Below, piece after piece: positions 14,193 to 21,817 of a stretch of DNA of 21,919 bases (positions within the stretch are counted from its first letter, which is position 1; each line of letters begins with the position of its first letter). The translations under genes were made by a program, and so were the position numbers. Below the pieces are notes generated by a model. The model did no database searches and was not told where the DNA came from. It worked only from the letters and a program-made list of their open reading frames with translations. This DNA comes from M55B127 sp035269185 (GTDB lineage Bacteria > Bacillota > Halanaerobiia > Halanaerobiales > M55B127), in NCBI GenBank assembly GCA_964430875.1, contig CAYSHP010000039.1, forward strand, positions 1 through 21,919. The letters are read 5' to 3'.

Positions 14193-15701
14193 GTGCATAA
14201 CATACTTATATTATTAATCATAATTCCATTTTTTACAGCTTTTTTAATACCCTTAATTGATAAATGGAAAAAAGAGAAAAGAAAAATATTAGTTATTAGT
14301 GCTAATATAATTGAAATATCTTTATTTATTAGTTTTATTCTTGTTAATATTGGAAAAATAAAAGAGGGTATTTTTTATCTTGAATATAATTTAGGAGGCT
14401 GGCTACCTCCTTTAGGAATAATGATAAAAACAGATATGCTTTCCTTATATTTTTTAGTATTAGTTAATTTTTCAATGTTTTTATTGATTTTTTATTCAAT
14501 TGGGTATATAGGCCATCATGAAGGTAAATATTATGTTTTAATATTTATAATTTGGGGAGCTATCCAGGGTATATTAGTTACTGGTGATATATTTAATTTA
14601 TATGTAATGCTTGAACTTATATTAATTACTTCTGCTCCACTTATTGCATTTAAAAGAAATATAGAAGGCACGGAAGCAGCCATAAAATATATGTTTTATG
14701 GTATTATGGGTGGATTGTTTATATTTATTGCGATTATTTTAATCTATTTTAACTTAGGTACCTTAAACTATAATGAAATTTCAGTAAATTTTAATATGAT
14801 TCCCATACATCTTCAAAATATTATAGTAGTGTTTTTCTTAATTGGTATTTTTATCAAAATTGGTATATTTCCTTTACATTTTTGGGTTGCTAAAGTACAA
14901 AGCGCTGCCCCCAGCCCGATCAGTGCTTTTATTTCAGGTGTGTTAATAAATGTTTATATATATGATTATTTAAGAATATTTTGGGATGTGTTTGGATTTG
15001 AAGTTTTAGAGAATCTAAAATTAGATTTGTTAGTTATAATTATTGCAATTTTATCAAGTTTAATAGGACATATCTTAGCTTTATATGAAGAAGATATTAA
15101 AAAAATATTAGCGTATTCTACAATAGGTCATTTAGGAATAATAATAGCTACATTAACTCTTAATACAAGACTGTCACTTATTGCTGGCTTATTTTATGTA
15201 ACGAGCCATTCCTTAATGAAGATTTCATTATTTACTACAAGCGGATATCTAATCCAACATACTCCCACTAATTCGTTAAAAGAATTCAAGGGAGTAGCTT
15301 ATGAAAATATAATTATTTTCAGTGGATTTATAATAGTAGCATTAGGTATGGTTGGTTTTCCACCTATGATTGGGTTTATAAGCAGATGGTATACAATTAA
15401 ATCTTTTATTCAATCAGGTTATTTTATACCTCCTCTTATTATAATCTTTGGCAGTTTATTTGCTTTTGTTTATTATGTTCGGTTTATAATTAATGGCTTT
15501 AGAAAAGTTCATTTAGAAGAAACTGATGATTTTACTTTAGTGTTATCTATTTTATATAGAGAAAGATTAGTAAAAGTAATTGCAATTACTTTTGTAATAT
15601 CTGTTTTGATTTCTGGCTTGTTTTTTAAATTTCTTTATATCCCAATTAATAATGTGGTTAACATTATTTTAAGTCCAGTTTTATCTATTTTTATCTTGTA
15701 G
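14193..15701 (+). CDS. mrpD: Mrp/Mnh antiporter subunit D, tandem copy 3, lacking two channel lysines
   Basis: A 502-residue paralogue. Glu141, Lys222 and Lys343 are conserved, but the TM8 lysine is Asn253 (GVLINVYIYDY) and the TM12 lysine is Arg398 (GFISRWYTIKSF). Both changes are unambiguous in the DNA (AAT, AGA). A new acidic residue, Asp258, appears beside the lost TM8 lysine. GTG 14193 is preferred over the in-frame GTG 14184 because the three paralogues then align without a gap from residue 1, and because the only purine stretch (AGG 14178-14180) is too close to 14184. Neither start has a good ribosome site, so expression may be lower than that of its neighbours. Confidence 0.9.
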   Translation: MHNILILLIIIPFFTAFLIPLIDKWKKEKRKILVISANIIEISLFISFILVNIGKIKEGIFYLEYNLGGWLPPLGIMIKTDMLSLYFLVLVNFSMFLLIFYSIGYIGHHEGKYYVLIFIIWGAIQGILVTGDIFNLYVMLELILITSAPLIAFKRNIEGTEAAIKYMFYGIMGGLFIFIAIILIYFNLGTLNYNEISVNFNMIPIHLQNIIVVFFLIGIFIKIGIFPLHFWVAKVQSAAPSPISAFISGVLINVYIYDYLRIFWDVFGFEVLENLKLDLLVIIIAILSSLIGHILALYEEDIKKILAYSTIGHLGIIIATLTLNTRLSLIAGLFYVTSHSLMKISLFTTSGYLIQHTPTNSLKEFKGVAYENIIIFSGFIIVALGMVGFPPMIGFISRWYTIKSFIQSGYFIPPLIIIFGSLFAFVYYVRFIINGFRKVHLEETDDFTLVLSILYRERLVKVIAITFVISVLISGLFFKFLYIPINNVVNIILSPVLSIFIL

Positions 15702-15711
15702 GGAGGTTACT

Positions 15712-17193
15712 ATGTTAACAGAACTGTTTATTGAAAATTTTGAAGTTAACAAATTAAATATGATGTTTGTTTTAATAGGAATTATAATAACAACAGTTTC
15801 ATTATTATCTACTCGTGATTATACCTATGAGCATAGAGATTGGTTTAATTTGAGTATTTTAATTTATACCATTAGTTTTGTTATGATAATTTTAACGAAT
15901 AACTGGATAATATTTATGATCGGTTGGGAGTTAGTTACAATCACCACATTTGCTATGTTACTTTGGGGTGGTAATAAGATTGCTAGGATATATTTAATTA
16001 TCCAGTTTATTGGAAGTAATTTTTTATTATATGTTATATTAGTAATTATGAATGCAGGCTACACTAAGATTGGACCCATTGATAATTTTAATTTACAACT
16101 GCTTTTAATAATTGGAGTAGGAGTTAAAAGTGCCATTATTGGTTTACACTTTTGGCTACCAATTGTTCATTCAAGAGCTCCTTCTCCTGTAAGTGCAATT
16201 TTATCGGGTTGGGTTGTTAAATTGGGCTTTGTGTTATTATTAAAAACAGTAATAACTGGGAATATAGTATTGTTCTATGCAGGGATAGCAATGGTAATTT
16301 ATGCTGGTATTCAGGCTATCTTAGCAACTGATTATAAAGTTTTATTAGCATTTAGTACAATTAGTCAATTAGGATTTGTAGCTATTGGAATTGGTAGTGG
16401 TAATACCTATGCCTATTGGGGGAGTGTACTACATATTATTGTGCATGGATTAGCTAAAACCAGCCTCTTTTTAGGTAGTGGTTATTGGATTAAGAAAATT
16501 AAAAGTAGAACTATTTATGATTTTAAAAATGGCTGGTATAAGGATAAACTCAATTCGGTTTTAACAATATTGGGCTTATTAGTTTTAGTTGGTTTTCCTT
16601 TTATTGCAGGTTATAATAGTAAAACATTAGTTAAATACGCTGCTGGAGATGGTTTGTTTTTCACATATCTATTTCATTTATTAAGTATCTTAACCTATAT
16701 TTATGTATTTAGGTTCTTAAAATGGGGAATTTTCAATTTAGATCATGATGAAGAGATTGATCAAGAAGTTAAATATATTGAAGGCAATACATTATTTTCA
16801 ATAGGTTTACCAATTATAATAATTTTAGTTATAGGATTTGTAAGTAATTCATTAATAGGTATTAATTATACAGATTTTCATTTATTGGAGGGTTTGATAA
16901 AAAATAGTGTATATATTATTATTGCCTTAAGTTTTCTAAAATTAACAAATTGGGCTTATGTTGAAGAAAAACCGGTTCCTTCCATGGATCTATTTTTGAT
17001 AAAAATGAAAAATTGGTACCGAATTATAACAGGAAAAGAAAAAGTGAAAACTCTTGAAGTTGATATGGAAAATCAAATTTACAATATCTTAATAAATATA
17101 TCAAAATTCGTTTATAAATTATTACCTAAAAAAATACAGAGTCAATTACTTTTGATTCCAATTGTAGTATTACTCTTATTACTTTTTGTTTAA
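15712..17193 (+). CDS. Fourth antiporter-type subunit (NuoL/M/N family), N-terminally short with a C-terminal extension
   Basis: A 493-residue membrane protein of the Proton_antipo_M family, clearly more distant than the three mrpD copies. Key charges are Glu73 (IGWELVTITTF), Lys139 (GVGVKSAIIGLHFWLP), Lys170 (SGWVVKLGF), Lys249 (HGLAKTSLF) and Lys304 (GYNSKTLVKY). Alignment of these places its first residue near residue 70 of the mrpD copies, so helices 1-2 appear to be missing. The C-terminus carries a hydrophilic helix-like region (about 415-475) and a final hydrophobic helix, recalling the lateral-helix tail of NuoL/MrpA-type subunits. It may stand in for the absent MrpA N-terminal half. 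GGGAGG precedes the ATG, and the gene starts ten bases after copy 3. Confidence 0.88.
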   Translation: MLTELFIENFEVNKLNMMFVLIGIIITTVSLLSTRDYTYEHRDWFNLSILIYTISFVMIILTNNWIIFMIGWELVTITTFAMLLWGGNKIARIYLIIQFIGSNFLLYVILVIMNAGYTKIGPIDNFNLQLLLIIGVGVKSAIIGLHFWLPIVHSRAPSPVSAILSGWVVKLGFVLLLKTVITGNIVLFYAGIAMVIYAGIQAILATDYKVLLAFSTISQLGFVAIGIGSGNTYAYWGSVLHIIVHGLAKTSLFLGSGYWIKKIKSRTIYDFKNGWYKDKLNSVLTILGLLVLVGFPFIAGYNSKTLVKYAAGDGLFFTYLFHLLSILTYIYVFRFLKWGIFNLDHDEEIDQEVKYIEGNTLFSIGLPIIIILVIGFVSNSLIGINYTDFHLLEGLIKNSVYIIIALSFLKLTNWAYVEEKPVPSMDLFLIKMKNWYRIITGKEKVKTLEVDMENQIYNILINISKFVYKLLPKKIQSQLLLIPIVVLLLLLFV

Positions 17194-17219
17194 AAATAAC
17201 AAAGGAATTACCGAACATC

Positions 17220-17248
17220 TTGACATTAAATAACAATTAACTTATAAT
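17220..17248 (+). promoter_or_regulatory. Perfect-consensus promoter of greA-lysS
   Basis: TTGACA (17220-17225), 17 bases, TATAAT (17243-17248). No terminator hairpin is visible between the Mrp operon and this promoter, so some read-through from the Mrp transcript is possible. Confidence 0.85.
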
Positions 17249-17324
17249 GATTAATAATTGAAATATCTATATTAACAATAAAAGATATTATTAATGAAAA
17301 TTTTAACAAAAGGAGTATTTTCTT

Positions 17325-17807
17325 ATGGCTGAAGAAGTATTATTAACAGAAAAAGGTTATCAAAAACTAGAAGAAGAACTAGAAAGATTAACAACAGAAA
17401 AAAGAAGAGAAGTTGCAAAACGAATTAAAGTAGCACGTGAATTCGGAGATATTAGTGAAAACTCTGAATATGATGATGCCAAAAATGAACAGGCATTTGT
17501 GGAAGGAAGAATTAAGGAAATAAAACAATTAATTGATAATGCAAAAGTAATAAAAGATGATGAAGTAAGTGATGATAAAGTAAATTTAGGTACTACAGTA
17601 AGACTTCATAATTTAGATGAAGATGGTTATGTTACCTATAAATTAGTAGGAACTGCAGAAGCTGATCCGCTTAAGCATAAAATATCCAATGAGTCTCCGA
17701 TTGGCAAAGCCATATTGGGTAAAACTGTGGGAACAAAAGTGGAAGTTAAGGTTCCTAAAGGCACTATTAATTATGAAATAATATCTATTGAAAAATCCAG
17801 TGAATAA
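17325..17807 (+). CDS. greA: Transcription elongation factor GreA
   Basis: GreA inserts a coiled coil into the RNA polymerase secondary channel and triggers cleavage of backtracked RNA. The 160-residue protein has the expected two-helix coiled coil (about 1-75) with the acidic tip GDISENSEYDDAK (41-53, Asp42 and Glu45 being the catalytic-site acids) and a C-terminal FKBP-like domain (about 80-158). AGGAG precedes ATG. It forms an operon with lysS fourteen bases downstream. Confidence 0.97.
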   Translation: MAEEVLLTEKGYQKLEEELERLTTEKRREVAKRIKVAREFGDISENSEYDDAKNEQAFVEGRIKEIKQLIDNAKVIKDDEVSDDKVNLGTTVRLHNLDEDGYVTYKLVGTAEADPLKHKISNESPIGKAILGKTVGTKVEVKVPKGTINYEIISIEKSSE

Positions 17808-17821
17808 GAAAGAGGGATAGA

Positions 17822-19303
17822 ATGTCTGAAGAATTTGAAAAAGATTTAAATAAGCTAATGAAACAAAAAATAGAAAAAATGGAAGATTTTAGAGAACGCG
17901 GTATCAAAAATTTCGCTAAAAAATATGAAGTAGATACTTATGCAGAAGAAATTAAAGAAAACTTTGAAGAATTCGAAGAAAACAAAGTAAAAATGGCCGG
18001 CCGCTTAATGGCTTTAAGAACACATGGAAAAGCAAGTTTTGCTGATATCCAGGATATGTCCGGCAAAATGCAGTTATATGTAAAAGTAGATTTAATAGGT
18101 GAAGACAGATATGAATTATTTACAGAATTAGATATGGGAGATATTATTGGTTTTGAAGGTGAAGTATTTAAAACTAATAGAGGTCAAATTTCTGTTAAAG
18201 TTAAAAATTTCAGCTTATTAACAAAGTCAATCAGACCATTACCTGAAAAATTCCACGGGTTAAAAGATAAAGAAATGAGATATCGTCAAAGATATTTAGA
18301 TCTAATAATGAATCCGGAAGTAAAAGATACTTTTGAGACTAGAAGTAAAATAATTAGAGCTTTTAGAGATATATTAGAAGAAAAAGATTTTTTAGAAGTA
18401 GAAACTCCTATGATGCATCCCATACCAGGTGGAGCAAATGCAAAACCATTTGTTACCCATCATAATGCTTTAGATATGGAACTGTATTTAAGAATTGCGC
18501 CTGAACTTTATCTGAAAAGATTAATTGTGGGTGGTTTTGATAGAGTATATGAGATCAATAGAAACTTTAGAAATGAGGGTATGTCATATAAACATAATCC
18601 TGAGTTTACTACCTTAGAACTTTACCAAGCCCAAGCAGATTATCATGATATGATGGATATAACAGAAGAATTAGTTGTTGAGTCAGCTAAGGAAACTCTT
18701 GAAACCACTAAAATTTCTTATCAAGGACAGGATATTGATCTTAGTATCCCCTGGAAACGTATTTCTATGAAAGAATTAGTAAAAGAAAAAACTGGTTTTG
18801 ATTATGATGAATTTGAAGATGCAGCTGCTGCTTATAAAAAAGCAGAAGAACTTGGCGTTAAGATAGAAGAAAAAGATTTATCTAAAGGTGAAGTGTTGTA
18901 TGAAGTATTTGAAAACTTAGTGGAAGAAGATCTAATTCAACCTACTTTTGTCATGGATTATCCAATTGAGGTATCACCTTTAGCTAAGAAGAAAGAAAAT
19001 AATCCCAATTTCACCTATAGATTTGAAGCATTTATTAATGGTTGGGAAATAGCAAATGCTTTTAGTGAGTTAAATAATCCATTTGAACAGGAGAAAAGAT
19101 TTGAACATCAGATGGAACAGAGGGAAGCTGGTGATGAAGAGGCTCAGATGATGGATAGAGATTTCATTAGAGCTTTAGAATATGGTATGCCACCTACTGG
19201 TGGACTTGGTATCGGTATTGACCGACTTATAATGCTAATGACCGATTCAAGATCAATCCGAGATGTGATATTATTCCCAACAATGAGACCAGAACAAAAA
19301 TAA
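17822..19303 (+). CDS. lysS: Lysyl-tRNA synthetase, class II
   Basis: It attaches lysine to tRNA-Lys. The 493-residue protein is of normal length: an OB-fold anticodon-binding domain (about 55-135, with KMAGRLMALRTHGKASFADI) and the class II catalytic domain with motif 1 around 184-204, motif 2 DRVYEINRNFRNEG (240-253) followed by HNPEFTTLELY, and motif 3 GLGIGIDRLIML (461-472). AAGAGGGATAG precedes the ATG. It is the last gene of its operon and ends at a strong hairpin. Confidence 0.97.
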   Translation: MSEEFEKDLNKLMKQKIEKMEDFRERGIKNFAKKYEVDTYAEEIKENFEEFEENKVKMAGRLMALRTHGKASFADIQDMSGKMQLYVKVDLIGEDRYELFTELDMGDIIGFEGEVFKTNRGQISVKVKNFSLLTKSIRPLPEKFHGLKDKEMRYRQRYLDLIMNPEVKDTFETRSKIIRAFRDILEEKDFLEVETPMMHPIPGGANAKPFVTHHNALDMELYLRIAPELYLKRLIVGGFDRVYEINRNFRNEGMSYKHNPEFTTLELYQAQADYHDMMDITEELVVESAKETLETTKISYQGQDIDLSIPWKRISMKELVKEKTGFDYDEFEDAAAAYKKAEELGVKIEEKDLSKGEVLYEVFENLVEEDLIQPTFVMDYPIEVSPLAKKKENNPNFTYRFEAFINGWEIANAFSELNNPFEQEKRFEHQMEQREAGDEEAQMMDRDFIRALEYGMPPTGGLGIGIDRLIMLMTDSRSIRDVILFPTMRPEQK

Positions 19304-19320
19304 ATATATTAAAGAAAGTA

Positions 19321-19350
19321 AAAGCCAGAGTTGTTTGCAACTCTGGCTTA
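19321..19350. terminator. Bidirectional terminator between lysS and thiT
   Basis: A perfect twelve-pair stem, AAGCCAGAGTTG (19322-19333) with CAACTCTGGCTT (19338-19349), closes a TTTG loop. The downstream T tract is interrupted on the plus strand (TTATTTAAT) and also on the minus strand (TTTTACTTT), so the long stem does most of the work in both directions. Confidence 0.85.
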
Positions 19351-19358
19351 TTTAATAG

Positions 19359-19898
19359 CTATCTATTTAAATATATGATTTTTTGTTTTAGTATAGCTAT
19401 TACAACATAACAAACAATCAGAGATGGTACAATAAAACTACCATTATATATTATTGAATAGATCCACACATTTGTGTCTTCGGGAGCATATTGTGAGAAA
19501 AATACAACTCCTGAAAGAACATGAGTTACAAATCTTAAAAATCCACCAAATAAAAGTGCCAATATTATATAGATATTAATTTTTTTATCTTTATATTTTT
19601 TAACCTGGTCTTTAAATAGTCCTGCTATTCCTAATAACATGTAAGGTAAAGGATAGTCTAAGATAATCTGAATAGGATGAATTATATAAGGATTGAAAGC
19701 TAATTGCAATAATCCATAGACAAAACCTGCTAATAATCCTTCCTTTAGACCCCATCTTAATGCTATAATTAAGATAGGTAGCATTTCTAAGCTAACTGAA
19801 CCACCTTGTGGCATCTTCCATAAAGGAAGAAAGTTAAAAATCACTGCTAGTGCGACTGCGACTGCAATTTCTGTAATTGCTCTAAGACTTATTTTCAT
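19359..19898 (-). CDS. thiT: ThiT, thiamine-specific S component of an ECF transporter
   Basis: A 179-residue membrane protein of six segments that binds thiamine with high affinity and works with the ECF module encoded elsewhere. Family motifs are LPLWKMPQGGSVSLEMLPI (24-42), DYPLPYMLLGIAG (81-93), RFVTHVLSGVVFF (122-134) and YNGSFIVPS (151-159). These supply the aromatic, acidic, His and Asn residues known to line the thiamine pocket. The TPP riboswitch upstream confirms the substrate. The ATG at 19898 follows AGGAGGG at a seven-base spacing made only of T. Confidence 0.96.
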   Translation of the reverse strand: MKISLRAITEIAVAVALAVIFNFLPLWKMPQGGSVSLEMLPILIIALRWGLKEGLLAGFVYGLLQLAFNPYIIHPIQIILDYPLPYMLLGIAGLFKDQVKKYKDKKINIYIILALLFGGFLRFVTHVLSGVVFFSQYAPEDTNVWIYSIIYNGSFIVPSLIVCYVVIAILKQKIIYLNR

Positions 19899-19931
19899 AA
19901 AAAAACCCTCCTAATTTTAATTGGAGGAACA
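19899..19931 (-). terminator. Hairpin of the TPP switch acting as terminator and/or ribosome-site sequester
   Basis: On the minus strand CCTCCAATT (complement of 19919-19927) can pair with the AATTAGGAGG segment that contains the Shine-Dalgarno (19906-19912). The stem is followed by seven T directly before the ATG. The overlapping TGTTCC (complement of 19926-19931) can alternatively pair with GGAACA (complement of 19944-19949) at the aptamer's 3' end, which would free the ribosome site. Confidence 0.65.
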
Positions 19932-20030
19932 ATACTGAGTAAATGTTCCCTGCGCCTGCATTACCAGGATCAGGTGTTGTGGGTCGATGTGTAATACATC
20001 CTCTCAGCTGCTTGCTCCCCAGTTTACATT
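19932..20030 (-). ncRNA. TPP (thiamine pyrophosphate) riboswitch aptamer
   Basis: Reading the minus strand, the Thi-box elements occur in order: CTGGGGAGC, GCTGAGAGG, CGACCC, ACACCTGATCCTGGTAATGC and GGCGCAGGGA. These match the consensus GGGG...CUGAGA...ACCC...ACCUGAUCUGGAUAAUGCCAGCGnAGGGA. It precedes thiT on the same strand. A weak promoter may lie at 20028-20056 on the minus strand (TTAACT, 17 bases, AATAAT). Confidence 0.95.
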
Positions 20031-20103
20031 ATTAATAATTCTATTTAAGAAGTTAAAACCCTTTAAAATTAAAAAAATTATTTAAAAAAGAGGTGGTATA
20101 GTT

Positions 20104-21237
20104 TTGAAAATATTAGTAGCCCCTGATTCTTTTAAAGGTTCTCTAACAGCCTTAGAAGTCGCTATATCAATAAAAAATGGTATAAAATCTTTTTCAAAAG
20201 AGATTGAAGTAGAGATACTTCCCTTAGCTGATGGAGGAGAAGGTACTGTTCAATCTTTAGTTGATGCAACGAATGGAGAAATTATTAATAAAAAAGTTAC
20301 GGGACCTCTAGGTCAAAATGTTAATGCTTTTTATGGTATACTTGGGAATGGCCAAACAGCAGTTATTGAAATGGCCTCTGCTTCGGGTTTACCACTAGTT
20401 CCGGAAGAAAAAAGAGATCCCACGAAAACAACTACTTATGGTACTGGTCAATTAATTAATTCAGCATTAGAGCATGATGTAGATGAAATTATTATTGGTA
20501 TAGGTGGTAGTGCTACTACAGATGCAGGAGTAGGGATGGCTCAAGCCTTAGGAGTTAAATTTTTAAATAAAAAGAATGAAGAAATAGATTTTGGAGGGGG
20601 ATATTTAAAAGAAATTGAAACAATAGATATAAAAGGAATAGATAGTAGAATTAAAAATACTAAAATTAGGGTAGCTTGTGATGTCGATAATCCTCTTTTC
20701 GGTAAAAATGGAGCTGCCTATGTTTATTCACCTCAAAAAGGAGCAGATAAAGATACAGTAAAAAAGTTAGATGAGAACTTAAGACATTTTAATAAAAAGG
20801 TCAAGGAATATCTAGGAAAAGATGTGAATGAAATTCCAGGGGCTGGTGCTGCAGGTGGTTTAGGAGCTGGGTTGGTTGCTTTTTTAGATGCGGAATTAGA
20901 AACTGGTATCGATATAATTTTAGATACAGTGAATTTTGAGAATAAATTAAATAATGTTGATCTAGTAATAACTGGGGAAGGTAGGTTGGATGGGCAGTCA
21001 ATATATGGTAAGACTCCGATTGGTGTAGCAAAACGAGCTAAGAAATTTAAAATACCTGTAATTGCTATAGCAGGTTCATTAGGAAAAGGTGTCAAAAAAG
21101 TTTTAGATTATGGTTTAGACTCATATTTTAGTATTATTGATAAGCCTGATAACTTAAATTCAATAAAAGAAAAAAGTAATGAACTTCTAAAAAATACTAG
21201 TGAACAGATTATTAGAACATTTTTATTGAGGAAATAA
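20104..21237 (+). CDS. glxK: Glycerate 2-kinase (GlxK/GarK family)
   Basis: It phosphorylates D-glycerate with ATP, in this family to 2-phosphoglycerate, feeding lower glycolysis. The 377-residue protein has the family's start KILVAPDSFKGSLTALE (2-18), PLADGGEGT (40-48), GGSATTDAGVGMAQALG (134-150), GAGAAGGLGAGL, and VITGEGRLDGQS in the C-terminal domain. TTG 20104 follows AGAGGTGG at a seven-base spacing. It diverges from thiT. I see no clear -35/-10 pair in the AT-rich 75 bases upstream. No related serine or glyoxylate pathway gene is adjacent. Confidence 0.95.
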   Translation: MKILVAPDSFKGSLTALEVAISIKNGIKSFSKEIEVEILPLADGGEGTVQSLVDATNGEIINKKVTGPLGQNVNAFYGILGNGQTAVIEMASASGLPLVPEEKRDPTKTTTYGTGQLINSALEHDVDEIIIGIGGSATTDAGVGMAQALGVKFLNKKNEEIDFGGGYLKEIETIDIKGIDSRIKNTKIRVACDVDNPLFGKNGAAYVYSPQKGADKDTVKKLDENLRHFNKKVKEYLGKDVNEIPGAGAAGGLGAGLVAFLDAELETGIDIILDTVNFENKLNNVDLVITGEGRLDGQSIYGKTPIGVAKRAKKFKIPVIAIAGSLGKGVKKVLDYGLDSYFSIIDKPDNLNSIKEKSNELLKNTSEQIIRTFLLRK

Positions 21238-21256
21238 TAAAATAAGTATATTTAAT

Positions 21257-21286
21257 TTGCAATCAGTACTAAATAATATTTATAAT
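21257..21286 (+). promoter_or_regulatory. Possible promoter of yjbQ
   Basis: TTGCAA (21257-21262) and a perfect TATAAT (21281-21286) are 18 bases apart. There is no terminator after glxK, so read-through from glxK is also possible. Confidence 0.5.
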
Positions 21287-21325
21287 AATTATAGAAGGAA
21301 AAATATAAAAATTGGGGGTATAATA

Positions 21326-21724
21326 ATGTATAAAAAATTAGAAGTAAAAAGTTCAAGAAGAAATGATATGGTTGATATAACTAATCAAGTACTTAATTTC
21401 ATAAAAGAATCAAATGTTCAAGATGGTATTTTAATTATTAATGTTTTACATACTACTGCTGCTGTTACTATAAATGAGAATGCTGATCCAGATGTTAAAA
21501 AGGATATAATAAATGAATTTGCAAAACTTATACCAAAACATGATAACTATAAACATATAGAAGGTAATGCAGATGCACATATAAAAACAAGTATCATGGG
21601 TAATAACGAAACAATAATAATAAAAAATGGAAGATTAAAGCTTGGTAGTTGGCAGGGAATATTCCTTTGTGATTTCGATGGACCAAGAACAAGAACGGTT
21701 ATTTTAAAAATAATGGAAGATTAA
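21326..21724 (+). CDS. yjbQ: YjbQ-family (UPF0047) protein
   Basis: A 132-residue soluble protein of the secondary thiamine-phosphate synthase-like family. Escherichia coli YjbQ shows weak thiamine phosphate synthase activity in vivo, but the real role is unsettled. Conserved features present are VLHTTAAVTINENADPDV (40-57, His42), HIEGNADAHIKTS (77-89, His77 and His85) and LGSWQGIFLCDFDGPR (106-121). ATG 21326 is chosen because TGGGGGTA is six bases upstream and the family starts here. An in-frame earlier start at 21257 falls inside the promoter. Confidence 0.93.
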   Translation: MYKKLEVKSSRRNDMVDITNQVLNFIKESNVQDGILIINVLHTTAAVTINENADPDVKKDIINEFAKLIPKHDNYKHIEGNADAHIKTSIMGNNETIIIKNGRLKLGSWQGIFLCDFDGPRTRTVILKIMED

Positions 21725-21736
21725 TCAAATTTCCCC

Positions 21737-21765
21737 TTGACATAGCGGGGGTTAGCTGATAAGAT
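21737..21765 (+). promoter_or_regulatory. rRNA operon promoter P1
   Basis: TTGACA (21737-21742), 17 bases, TAAGAT (21760-21765), overlapping a second TATAAAAT. The spacer is unusually G-rich (GCGGGGG) for this genome. Confidence 0.8.
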
Positions 21766-21817
21766 ATAAAATGTCGCTGAGGGAAAAAGGCAGAAAAAAA
21801 GAGGCCGAAAAAATTCC

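Larger units (their letters stand above)
11078..15701 (+). repeat. Tandem triplication of mrpD
   Basis: Three consecutive genes of 505, 507 and 502 codons are colinear with no insertion or deletion across about 400 residues. They share long identical DNA stretches, for example 27 bases encoding HHEGKYYVL at 12951-12977 and 14514-14540. They arose by tandem duplication and have since diverged. Confidence 0.92.

Noticed and set aside
11078..15701. Tandem mrpD copies as an assembly artefact
   Set aside because: The copies differ throughout, including coherent amino-acid replacements and different intergenic sequences, so they are real diverged paralogues.
8665..17193. Operon as a membrane-bound hydrogenase or complex I
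   Set aside because: No [NiFe]-hydrogenase large or small subunit, NuoH-like subunit or iron-sulphur protein is encoded in the window. Only the antiporter-type membrane subunits are present.
21733..21750. CCCC/GGGG inverted repeat as a terminator for yjbQ
   Set aside because: Only four pairs enclosing the P1 -35 element, and no T run follows.
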